NCBI RefSeq assembly: GCF_000346485.2
Contig: NZ_KQ976354.1
Location: 5,416,243 to 5,465,577 of the forward strand
Reading direction: 5' to 3'
Length of the DNA stretch: 49,335 bases
Source of the DNA: Scytonema hofmannii PCC 7110
GTDB taxonomy: Bacteria; Cyanobacteriota; Cyanobacteriia; Cyanobacteriales; Nostocaceae
The notes beneath the pieces are model-generated. The model saw only the letters and a program-made list of their open reading frames with translations, was not told where the DNA came from and did no database searches. The translations under genes were made by a program, and so were the position numbers. Of this stretch, positions 1 through 7,212 are shown one piece after another (position 1 is the stretch's first letter; every line of letters begins with the position of its first letter).

Positions 1-105
1 TCCCCGCCCGTACTGACCAAAAATGCTTCCTGTGGAAATGCCAGTTAAAATTACAATTTCTGAGAACTTTTTATTAGAATAGATGTTCTGTATAGCAATT
101 GAATT

Positions 106-1107
106 ATGACCTCAAAAAGAAAAAGAGCCGATAATGATTCACCGTGGAAAGAAATTTTAGAAGCATACTTTCCCCAAGCCATGCAATTTTTCTTTCCAGA
201 AATAGCAGTATTAATTAACTGGGAACGTCCCCACGAATTTCTAGATAAGGAATTTCAGCAAATCGCACGTGATGCAAAACAAGGTAGGCGATATGTAGAT
301 AAATTAGTCAAAGTTTGGCAACTTCAAGGAGAAGAAATGTGGTTGCTGATACACGTAGAAGTCCAAGCCAAATCGGAAGACGACTTTGCACAAAGGATGT
401 TTTCTTACAATTTGCGGATTTTTGACAAATTTGCGCAACCAGCCATCAGTTTGGCGATTTTGTGCGATTCCGACCCCTCATGGCGACCAAACCAATATAG
501 TTACAGCTACCCCAAGACCAAGCTAAACTTTGAATTTGGAATCGTCAAGCTTCTGGATTACCAAAACCGTTGGACAGAATTAGAAGCCAGCGACAACCCA
601 TTTGCAACAGTGGTCATGGCACATTTAAAGACACAACAGACAAATAAAAAACCTCGAGAACGGAAAAGTGGGAAATTTAGCTTGATGCGACGATTGTATG
701 ACTTAGGATTGAAAGAAAGCGATATTCGTAACTTATATCGATTTATTGATTGGGTTATGATATTACCAAAAGGATTAGAAGCAGAGTTGTGGGAAGAATT
801 TAAGCAATTTGAACAGGAGCGGAGTATGAGTTATATTACCACAGGTGAGCGCATTGGTTATGAACGGGGAAAGGTGGAAGGAAAGCTTGAAGGAAAGCTT
901 GAAGGAAAGCTTGAAGGAAAGCTTGAAGGTGAACAGAAACTTATCCTACGGCAATTACAAAGACGGGTAGGAAAGTTACCACAATCGGTGATAGAAAGCA
1001 TTCAAACCCTTTCAACAAAACAATTAGAAACACTTGGTGAGGGTTTGTTAGATTTTAGAGCGATTGAGGACTTACTGAACTGGTTGGCAGCAAATCAAAC
1101 AGCATAA
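106..1107 (+). CDS. Rpn-family PD-(D/E)XK nuclease-like protein (DUF4351-type C-terminus), copy A
   Basis: This 333-residue protein resembles the Rpn (recombination-promoting nuclease/putative transposase) proteins that are highly multiplied in cyanobacteria. The likely nuclease core is the first 150 residues. It includes a conserved stretch around RRYVDKLVKVW and the core strand ending in HVEVQAK, whose E-x-Q fits the PD-(D/E)XK E-x-K/Q signature. A low-complexity helix follows at about residues 258-276, made of four GKLE-type tetrapeptides encoded by a 12-bp minisatellite. The last 55 residues (LRQLQRRVG...LLDFRAIEDLLNWL) look like a DUF4351 domain. Rpn proteins are known or proposed to cut DNA in RecA-independent recombination or act in phage defence; which applies here is unknown. 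A near-identical paralogue lies at 2708-3721, and a small gene follows 93 bp downstream. Confidence 0.8.
   Translation: MTSKRKRADNDSPWKEILEAYFPQAMQFFFPEIAVLINWERPHEFLDKEFQQIARDAKQGRRYVDKLVKVWQLQGEEMWLLIHVEVQAKSEDDFAQRMFSYNLRIFDKFAQPAISLAILCDSDPSWRPNQYSYSYPKTKLNFEFGIVKLLDYQNRWTELEASDNPFATVVMAHLKTQQTNKKPRERKSGKFSLMRRLYDLGLKESDIRNLYRFIDWVMILPKGLEAELWEEFKQFEQERSMSYITTGERIGYERGKVEGKLEGKLEGKLEGKLEGEQKLILRQLQRRVGKLPQSVIESIQTLSTKQLETLGEGLLDFRAIEDLLNWLAANQTA
880..927 (+). repeat. 12-bp coding minisatellite, 4 units
   Basis: Four perfect copies of GGAAAGCTTGAA lie in frame in the Rpn-type gene and encode repeated Gly-Lys-Leu-Glu. The paralogous array at 3482-3541 has five units, four of which carry a T-to-C change (GGAAAGCTCGAA). 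Confidence 0.95.
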
Positions 1108-1200
1108 GGTAAGCTTTTGGAAGGTTCCACTTCATGTAGCAGCAGATTGTCAAGAACTGTGAGAACATGAGAGGAAGCGATCGCAATCCTTTAGATTCAG

Positions 1201-1419
1201 ATGAACATAGCTGACTTATTACCCACTTTGCAAAAGCTGTCTCGCGCAGACAAACTGAAAGTGATGCAGTTTTTAGTTCAAGAAATGGCAACTGTTGAAG
1301 AAATATTGTCGCTGCAACCTGGTAAAACTTATCATGTAGGGTCACCATACAACTCTCATGAGGCAGCTCAAAAATTAGCTACACTGCTAGAAGAAGATAA
1401 ACACACAAGAGATGCTTAA
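1201..1419 (+). CDS. Small conserved cyanobacterial protein, copy A
   Basis: A 72-residue protein with a helical N-terminus (MNIADLLPTLQKLSRADKLK) followed by VMQFLVQEMATVEEILSL and a short PGKTYHVGSPYNSHEAAQKL segment. I recognise this as a family often found in cyanobacteria, commonly just upstream of a second short gene, but I know of no established function. It resembles an antitoxin or regulatory partner only in size and gene arrangement. Its stop overlaps an ATG at 1412 that opens a 35-codon frame. The paralogue at 3814-4017 differs by a few substitutions and a shorter C-terminus. Confidence 0.65.
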   Translation: MNIADLLPTLQKLSRADKLKVMQFLVQEMATVEEILSLQPGKTYHVGSPYNSHEAAQKLATLLEEDKHTRDA

Positions 1420-1519
1420 TTCTCAAAGATTCCCCTTTGTTGAAGGTCGTGATGTATTTGGAGACATAGATTTCGTACCACAATTACCTTTGATATTAGG
1501 CGATCAAAATTCTACCTAG
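1412..1519 (+). pseudogene. Short truncated partner ORF (35 aa)
   Basis: The frame opens at ATG 1412, overlapping the upstream 72-codon gene by 8 nt. It reads MLNSQRFPFVEGRDVFGDID and continues to FVPQLPLILGDQNST before TAG at 1517-1519. The overlapping start suggests translational coupling to the small upstream protein. The product looks like the first part of a longer protein cut short. The equivalent position after the second copy (4025) starts with the same ATGCTTAATTCT but then diverges completely, so the partner gene was lost or broken there. Function unknown. Confidence 0.45.
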
Positions 1520-1549
1520 GCGGTATTGCTTTGTGGAAGGATGAGTGAT

Positions 1550-2383
1550 ATGGTAACAGAGTATCAAAAGCGTCGATGGTCACAAGAAAAAAATTCTCTC
1601 GAAAAACTGCACGGACTTCAAAGTGAGAAAATCGAAAGAATACGAAAGGCTTTGATTGTAGAAACAGATCCATCACGTAAGTTTCAGTACGAACAGCAAA
1701 TTCAAGAAGAGGAACGGGAACTTCAAGAGTTGAGCGATCGCATAGACGAAATTGAGCAGCAACTGCAACCAGTTTTACCTACCCCAGTCAAGTCGGAAAC
1801 GCAAAGAAAAAATCAAAAAATATTGATTTTAGCAGCTATTCCGCAACCTGATAATTTACCGTTAGATAAAGAGATTCGGGAAATTAGAGCAGCGATTGAA
1901 CGAGCGGTAAAACGAGATTTATTTGAAGTGGAGACCAGAACTGCTGTGCGTCCTCAGGATATTCGCAGGGCGATCGCGGAAATACGCCCTCAAATTGTTC
2001 ATTTTTGCGGTCATGGGACAGAGGATGGGAGTTTGGTGCTAGAGGATGATGGCGGGAACCACAAACTCGTACCAGCAGAAGGGTTGGCTGCATTGTTTAA
2101 ATTACACGCAGAATATGTAAACTGTGTACTACTCAATGCTTGTTATTCAGAAAAAGCAGCAGGGGCGATTAGTCAGTATATTAACTATACTATTGGCATG
2201 AATCAGCCCATTGAAGATCGAGCAGCAATTGTGTTTGCTCAGGGGTTTTATGATGGTTTGGGGTATGAGAGTTTAAAGAGTCAAAGTCTTTTTCAAAGGG
2301 CTTTTGATGAGGGTATGGTTGCGGTTCAAATGGACAACGTTGTAGACGGACAAATACCAGTTTTCTTTACAGGAGTGTCCTAA
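1550..2383 (+). CDS. CHAT-domain (caspase-like) protein with N-terminal helical adaptor
   Basis: About 277 residues. I place the start at ATG 1550 because GGAAGGA lies about 8 nt upstream; ATG 1541 overlaps that ribosome-binding site, and the only longer option is a TTG at 1526. The first 80 residues form a charged helix-turn-helix with an E-T-D-P turn (ALIVETDPSRKFQYEQQI). The C-terminal 180 residues are a CHAT peptidase fold: a strand (KILILAAIPQ), the catalytic histidine in HFCGHG, and the catalytic cysteine in LLNACYSE. CHAT peptidases are caspase/separase relatives that act as effectors in bacterial conflict systems, including cleavage of gasdermins and CRISPR-linked substrates. No substrate or regulator gene is adjacent. 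The N-terminal module is like that of the STAND-like protein at 9573-10553. Confidence 0.85.
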   Translation: MVTEYQKRRWSQEKNSLEKLHGLQSEKIERIRKALIVETDPSRKFQYEQQIQEEERELQELSDRIDEIEQQLQPVLPTPVKSETQRKNQKILILAAIPQPDNLPLDKEIREIRAAIERAVKRDLFEVETRTAVRPQDIRRAIAEIRPQIVHFCGHGTEDGSLVLEDDGGNHKLVPAEGLAALFKLHAEYVNCVLLNACYSEKAAGAISQYINYTIGMNQPIEDRAAIVFAQGFYDGLGYESLKSQSLFQRAFDEGMVAVQMDNVVDGQIPVFFTGVS

Positions 2384-2602
2384 GTCTAGAACCACACCGT
2401 ACTCTTGTGAATCTTATGGCCTTACCCTCTCCTAGTACTCTGGAGATAAAATAATTGAGGCGAATAGAATTCGCGGCTATATAAACAAAGTCCGCCTTCG
2501 CGGACTAACCGGAAAACAAAGTTTCAAATTTTCTTTTGGTCTTTTGTGATTCTTGAGACTCTTGTGATTCTTGAAAAGATTGTAGCTCTTGTGGTATGAG
2601 CG
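2384..2602. other. Intergenic region with palindromic interspersed repeat
   Basis: No credible gene lies between the CHAT stop and the second duplication copy. At 2460-2474, GCGAAT-AGA-ATTCGC forms one small hairpin. At 2489-2506, AGTCCGC-CTTC-GCGGACT forms a perfect 7-bp stem with a tetraloop. Together (about 2459-2510) they match a repeat I recognise as scattered through Nostocales genomes. The second hairpin could also act as a terminator, but it has no clear T-run. The remainder is repetitive TTGTGATTCTTGA-type sequence. Confidence 0.6.
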
Positions 2603-2707
2603 TCCCCGCCCGTACTGACCAAAAATGCTTCCTGTGGAAATGCCAGTTAAAATTACAATTTCTGAGAACTTTTTATTAGAATAGATGTTCTGTATAGCAA
2701 TTGAATT

Positions 2708-3721
2708 ATGACCTCAAAAAGAAAAAGAGCCGATAATGATTCACCGTGGAAAGAAATTTTAGAAGCATACTTTCCCCAAGCCATGCAATTTTTCTTTCCA
2801 GAAATAGCAGTATTAATTAACTGGGAACGTCCCCACGAATTTCTAGATAAGGAATTTCAGCAAATCGCACGTGATGCAAAACAAGGTAGGCGATATGTAG
2901 ATAAATTAGTCAAAGTTTGGCAACTTCAAGGAGAAGAAATGTGGTTGCTGATACACGTAGAAGTCCAAGCCAAATCGGAAGACGACTTTGCACAAAGGAT
3001 GTTTTCTTACAATTTGCGGATTTTTGACAAATTTGCGCAACCAGCCATCAGTTTGGCGATTTTGTGCGATTCCGACCCCTCATGGCGACCAAACCAATAT
3101 AGTTACAGCTACCCCAAGACCAAGCTAAACTTTGAATTTGGAATCGTCAAGCTTCTGGATTACCAAAACCGTTGGACAGAATTAGAAGCCAGCGACAACC
3201 CATTTGCAACGGTGGTCATGGCACATTTAAAGACACAACAGACAACTAAAAAACCAGGAGAACGGAAAACTTGGAAATTTAGCTTGATTCGACGATTGTA
3301 TGACTTAGGATTCAAAGAAAGAGATATTCGTAACTTATATAGATTTATTGATTGGGTTATGATATTACCAAAAGGATTGGAAGCAGAGTTGTGGGAAGAA
3401 TTTAAGCAATTTGAACAGGAGCGGAGTATGAGTTATATTACCACAGGTGAGCGCATTGGTTATGAACGGGGAAAGGTGGAAGGAAAGCTTGAAGGAAAGC
3501 TCGAAGGAAAGCTCGAAGGAAAGCTCGAAGGAAAGCTCGAAGGCGAACAGTTAATTATCTTACGGCTACTACAAAGACGGGTAGGAGAGTTACCACAATC
3601 GGTGATAGAAAGCATTGAAACCCTTTCAACAAACCAATTAGAAGCACTTGGCGAAGCTTTGTTAGATTTTACAGCTATTGAGGACTTACTTAACTGGTTG
3701 GAAGCCAATCAAACAGCGTAA
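2708..3721 (+). CDS. Rpn-family PD-(D/E)XK nuclease-like protein (DUF4351-type C-terminus), copy B
   Basis: A 337-residue paralogue of the protein at 106-1107, identical over roughly the first 180 residues, including the ERPHEFLDKEF and HVEVQAK core segments. The copies then differ at scattered positions (for example KKPGERKTWKF here against KKPRERKSGKF). The charged repeat helix has one extra GKLE unit. The C-terminal DUF4351-like segment is intact, so both copies could be functional. Substitutions without frame damage suggest selection or a recent event; gene conversion over the 5' half is also possible. Confidence 0.8.
   Translation: MTSKRKRADNDSPWKEILEAYFPQAMQFFFPEIAVLINWERPHEFLDKEFQQIARDAKQGRRYVDKLVKVWQLQGEEMWLLIHVEVQAKSEDDFAQRMFSYNLRIFDKFAQPAISLAILCDSDPSWRPNQYSYSYPKTKLNFEFGIVKLLDYQNRWTELEASDNPFATVVMAHLKTQQTTKKPGERKTWKFSLIRRLYDLGFKERDIRNLYRFIDWVMILPKGLEAELWEEFKQFEQERSMSYITTGERIGYERGKVEGKLEGKLEGKLEGKLEGKLEGEQLIILRLLQRRVGELPQSVIESIETLSTNQLEALGEALLDFTAIEDLLNWLEANQTA
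3482..3541 (+). repeat. 12-bp coding minisatellite, 5 units
   Basis: Five in-frame units of GGAAAGCTYGAA, one more than at 880-927. The first unit keeps the T variant and the other four have C, consistent with amplification after the duplication. Confidence 0.95.
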
Positions 3722-3813
3722 GGTAAGCTTTTGGAAGGTTCCACTTAACGTAGGGGCGGGTTGTAAAGAACTGTCAGGACATTAAGGGAGCGATCGCAAT
3801 CCTTTAGATTCAT

Positions 3814-4017
3814 ATGAACATAGCTGACTTATTACCCACTTTGCAAAAGCTGTCTCGCGCAGACAAACTGAAAGTGATGCAGTTTTTAGTTCAAGAAATG
3901 GCAACTGTTGAAGAAATATTGTCGCTGCAACCTGGTAAAACTTATCATGTATGGTCACCATACAACTCTCATGAGGCAGATCAAAAATTAGCAACACTGC
4001 GAGAAGAAGACAAATAA
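3814..4017 (+). CDS. Small conserved cyanobacterial protein, copy B
   Basis: A 67-residue paralogue of the protein at 1201-1419, with G-to-W (YHVWSPYNSHEADQKL) and a few other changes. It ends five residues earlier at TAA. The short overlapping partner frame seen after copy A is not preserved, because sequence homology ends within it. Function unknown. Confidence 0.6.
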   Translation: MNIADLLPTLQKLSRADKLKVMQFLVQEMATVEEILSLQPGKTYHVWSPYNSHEADQKLATLREEDK

Positions 4018-4039
4018 ACAAGCGATGCTTAATTCTTCT

Positions 4040-4846
4040 TTAATTAACACCTTCACCTTCATTAGAAGTCTGTTGTTCTATTACACGCCGCACTTCCTCT
4101 ATACTCAATTCTAGCTCCTGCGCCACTTCTTCCACAGTCCGCCCTAATTTTAGCAACAGGCTTACTGTTCTAAATCTTTCCTTCTGAACACCTTCGTCAA
4201 ACGCTTCCTGATAAACCCGTGTTTGCTTTAAATCACTCAATTTAAACATTTCCTCTATCTCCTTCCGACTCATATTTGGAAACTTGTAGACCAAGATAGT
4301 CTCTATTAATTGTAGTAACTGCTGCTGTTGTTGTGTTAGGTTTATTTCTTGCTTGGTTCTATTGATTAAACTCCTTGCTTGTTCAATTGCTGTATCTTCA
4401 TCTTCAATGACTAACTTGACAGTCGCAATGCTAATGGGTAGTGTTCCGGTTTCACCTAAGTCCTCAAGGTAGAGTCTGCTAACACGTTGACTGGTAAAGA
4501 ATTCATGATAGTGTTTTATATCTGCTGTATCTAAACTCCTAGTTGGATATATTACAACGGCACGCCAATTATTTACTGGTTGATTTTGTCGTAAGTATAG
4601 ACAAATTTCTGCAAATAATCGAGCATAAATTTGTAAGTCTACCTGAAATTGAACTTCCACAAAGTAAAATGGATAGTCACCTTCTTGTTTAGGAAGAAAT
4701 ACACCATCAATTCTAAAGGCTGTTTGCTTAACTTCTATTGATGAAAACTTGTATACATTAGCTGCTTCTAATGGTTCGCCAATCAGTTCAAAGAAAATGT
4801 TTGGAAATTCCTGAAACAAGCGATAAAATATACTATCTGTTTTCAT
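4040..4846 (-). CDS. Rpn-family nuclease-like protein (DUF2887 type)
   Basis: A 268-residue protein beginning MKTDSIFYRLFQEFPNIFFE, the typical opening of the cyanobacterial DUF2887/Rpn proteins. Core PD-(D/E)XK residues are visible as the Asp in FRIDGVFLP and the E-x-Q in YFVEVQFQ at about residues 45-70. The later helical part ends with a segment like a small helix-turn-helix (LLLKLGRTVEEVAQELELSI). It belongs to a different Rpn subfamily from the duplicated pair and faces the opposite way. Its 3' end lies 19 bp beyond the small gene of copy B. Role inferred only from the family: DNA cleavage linked to recombination, mobility or defence. Confidence 0.8.
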   Translation of the reverse strand: MKTDSIFYRLFQEFPNIFFELIGEPLEAANVYKFSSIEVKQTAFRIDGVFLPKQEGDYPFYFVEVQFQVDLQIYARLFAEICLYLRQNQPVNNWRAVVIYPTRSLDTADIKHYHEFFTSQRVSRLYLEDLGETGTLPISIATVKLVIEDEDTAIEQARSLINRTKQEINLTQQQQQLLQLIETILVYKFPNMSRKEIEEMFKLSDLKQTRVYQEAFDEGVQKERFRTVSLLLKLGRTVEEVAQELELSIEEVRRVIEQQTSNEGEGVN

Positions 4847-5160
4847 GAAAATTTACCTTTCAACATAAAACAGTACATGAAAAATTCGAGTTGGGTTCAA
4901 AAGTTAATTATAAAGGACAAGACCTTTCATTGCTCAATATTTCCCAAAAAAGTAACTTTTGGACTTGACAAGCTGATAATATAATTTTTTTATGTCGTCG
5001 TTTTATAATTCAGTGCAACGTCCTTCTCGCAAATCTTGCAATGCCTTTTGGGCTAATCGCCTAATGAATTACCATTCATTAGTTCTGACACAGAAGAGAA
5101 CTGAGCACCGTCACGACTACCCGAAAACCGATATTGTCGTTCATGCGATCGTGCAAAGTC
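4847..5160. other. Intergenic region, no gene recognised
   Basis: About 314 bp between the start of the Rpn-type gene and the end of the CHASE2 gene. A possible plus-strand reading frame here has no recognisable protein character and overlaps the CHASE2 gene. CAAAAGTTA (4898-4906) and TAACTTTTG (4953-4961) form a 9-bp inverted repeat 46 bp apart, about 50-115 bp upstream of the Rpn-type gene. It could be an operator, but there is no independent support. Confidence 0.4.
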
Positions 5161-7212
5161 CTATTGCGATTTGCCGAGCGACAGTTTCTCAGGTTGTTGT
5201 TCCACCCTACTCAATTTAATCAACACAACTACTAGCCCAGCGCCTGAGAAGCTGAAAGCAGGAGGTACAAATGGTAACCAACGCTTAATTGGAGAAATAA
5301 ATAGAACAAAACAAATCAAGTAGAGACAACAAAGACTTATTCCCACTGCTAAGATTAATTTTCGAGGTTGTGTGTACAATTGAAATATTATAGCTCCAAT
5401 CAGTGACCAACACAGAATCCACAGGATATCGTATTGTATATTCCAAACTTTTAATAGAGGTCTAGTACCTAATGCTGCATTAACAAGCTGACTAATCATT
5501 TGTGCTTCAATAAATAATCCCCGTATTTGTGAATCTGCTCCTCCAGTAGAAAAGGGAGTGGAGAAGGTATTGTCAAATCCAGTAATTGGTGTACCAATCA
5601 AAACTATTTTGTCTTTTATATCTTTTTCTTTTACACCCTTTTCCAAAACTTCACGAATAGTCAGGGTTTTAGCAATACTACTAAGAGAACGTTTATTTTC
5701 TGAATCTTGTGTATATCGGTAATACAAGAAAATTTGATAAGCATTTAAATTTCTGAAATTATATCCACCTTGAGAAATATTATCTAGTGGTTGTAGAATA
5801 GTTTCACCAGATTTAAACAGTCCATCATCTCCTCCAATATATTTATATTCTTTCTCTTCTTTAGACAAGTATTTTTGAGCTATAAGGAAGCTAAAAGAAT
5901 CCATGTACTCTTGTTTGCGATTCTTACACTCGGTTGATTTTGTAGATGGTGTATCTGACGGCGTTGGCCATCGTATAATCTGTCTGCGAATGACTTTATC
6001 AGAATCACTAAGAACATTACCTAATCCTACTTGTTCTATGGGAACGTCAGGAGGAGGATCTAAACCTTCATTTTCTTCATAAACCTCTGGAAAATCGCAA
6101 ATAAAAACTAAGCGTTTATCTGTTTGTGTGGAGTTAATTAGCTTCTCTAACCCTCCTTCTGATTTAGCATAACGCCTATAGTCATGTATACCTATAGTTC
6201 GTGGATTGTATTTAAGTAATCTATCTAGGAGTTCATAAGTAAATTTATCTGCTAAAGACCTACCATTTTTAGGAGACTCAAGTCTTGCATAGTACTTTCT
6301 ATCTTCTGAAGTCATTTTAACAATTAATAATTTATCATCTTGCTCTTCAACTGGTTGGCTACGCATCATCAGATCGAAAAAGAAAAGCTCCGATGGTTGA
6401 AAAAAACCAGACAAACGTAAAACCATTATAAGAATAGTAAAGCCTACACTTGTTAAGAACGTAGTACTTAGACTACGCCAATGAATGTTTAATTGTCTTT
6501 TAGCTTTTTTCTGTAACTGTTTGGGAATAAGCAAATTTACTCCAGCAACCTCTACAACATTTCCTTTTTTAGGGACTTCTCTCAGTCGATCTGTTGCATC
6601 TTTCAAATTACCACGGGCAAAGTCTCCCATTGCACGGGCATAAATCAGTAACGGTTGGAACTTAGCTAATGGTTCGGCAAATGTTTCTGTTAATGACTCC
6701 ATTCGTACCAGTTCTGCTGTATCCTTCTCATCTAACTGCGAGAAGGCTAATGCCAATTCACGAGCTACCTCGCTAGGTTGCGTATATGATAGGGCTACCC
6801 AACGTTGAGCTTGAGCAAGGTCATAAGTATCAGGCTCGTCACTCAAAAGCTGCTGTCGTACATAAACAAGTAAGAAGTTCGAAAGTTCATAAATTCGCTG
6901 CTGACCAAACTTTTCATCGTCTTTCAATTGACTTAGCAGCATATTTCGCACTGCCAAATCTATCTCGTAGAGCTCATACCCAACTTCATCACATAGGTTA
7001 GAAAGCAATATGTCTGCTACGGCTATCCAAGGAATACCTAGAACTTCACCATGAATATCACGCTGGAAGTTAGCCCATAACCGATATAGCAAATCTGGTG
7101 TGAGTGACAAAGGAAAAGCAGCATGATACGCCAAATACAAATGCCCTTTTCCGAAGCGTTTTTCAAAAGACTTAATGCGTTGCTTAGCAACTTCAGGTCT
7201 TACTTTACTCAT
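5161..7212 (-). CDS. CHASE2-domain membrane sensor with N-terminal helical domain
   Basis: A 683-residue protein. Residues 1-240 form a soluble helical domain (MSKVRPEVAKQRIKSFEKRF...) that I recognise at the N-terminus of various cyanobacterial proteins with different C-terminal modules. A membrane segment follows at about 247-267. Residues 270-575 are the CHASE2 sensory domain (FFFDLMMRSQ, DDKLLIVKMTSED, IVLIGTPITGFDNTFSTPF), and three membrane segments end the protein. CHASE2 usually precedes a kinase, cyclase or other output domain, but nothing follows the last membrane helix. Any signal must therefore pass to the N-terminal domain or to partners. It is the last gene of the operon, its ATG overlapping the vWA stop by 4 nt (ATGA), so co-expression is nearly certain. 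Confidence 0.85.
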   Translation of the reverse strand: MSKVRPEVAKQRIKSFEKRFGKGHLYLAYHAAFPLSLTPDLLYRLWANFQRDIHGEVLGIPWIAVADILLSNLCDEVGYELYEIDLAVRNMLLSQLKDDEKFGQQRIYELSNFLLVYVRQQLLSDEPDTYDLAQAQRWVALSYTQPSEVARELALAFSQLDEKDTAELVRMESLTETFAEPLAKFQPLLIYARAMGDFARGNLKDATDRLREVPKKGNVVEVAGVNLLIPKQLQKKAKRQLNIHWRSLSTTFLTSVGFTILIMVLRLSGFFQPSELFFFDLMMRSQPVEEQDDKLLIVKMTSEDRKYYARLESPKNGRSLADKFTYELLDRLLKYNPRTIGIHDYRRYAKSEGGLEKLINSTQTDKRLVFICDFPEVYEENEGLDPPPDVPIEQVGLGNVLSDSDKVIRRQIIRWPTPSDTPSTKSTECKNRKQEYMDSFSFLIAQKYLSKEEKEYKYIGGDDGLFKSGETILQPLDNISQGGYNFRNLNAYQIFLYYRYTQDSENKRSLSSIAKTLTIREVLEKGVKEKDIKDKIVLIGTPITGFDNTFSTPFSTGGADSQIRGLFIEAQMISQLVNAALGTRPLLKVWNIQYDILWILCWSLIGAIIFQLYTQPRKLILAVGISLCCLYLICFVLFISPIKRWLPFVPPAFSFSGAGLVVVLIKLSRVEQQPEKLSLGKSQ

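Larger units (their letters stand above)
1..1423 (+). repeat. Tandem duplication, copy A (may extend left of the window)
   Basis: Bases 1-1423 are repeated almost exactly at 2603-4036, offset 2602-2613. The copy holds about 105 bp of leader, an Rpn-type nuclease gene and a small partner gene. Identity is nearly complete through the leader and most of the nuclease gene, with scattered substitutions toward its 3' end. Homology stops abruptly just after the ATGCTTAATTCT shared at 1412 and 4025. Copy A begins at the window edge, so its true left end is unseen. Confidence 0.95.
2603..4036 (+). repeat. Tandem duplication, copy B
   Basis: Second copy of the 1-1423 unit, including leader, Rpn-type nuclease gene and small gene. 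The leader and the 5' half of the nuclease gene are essentially identical to copy A. Differences concentrate in the 3' third and downstream spacer, and the minisatellite has one extra unit. Confidence 0.95.

Noticed and set aside
4992-5219. Possible 75-aa plus-strand gene
   Set aside because: No family character, overlaps the CHASE2 gene end, and no ribosome-binding site.
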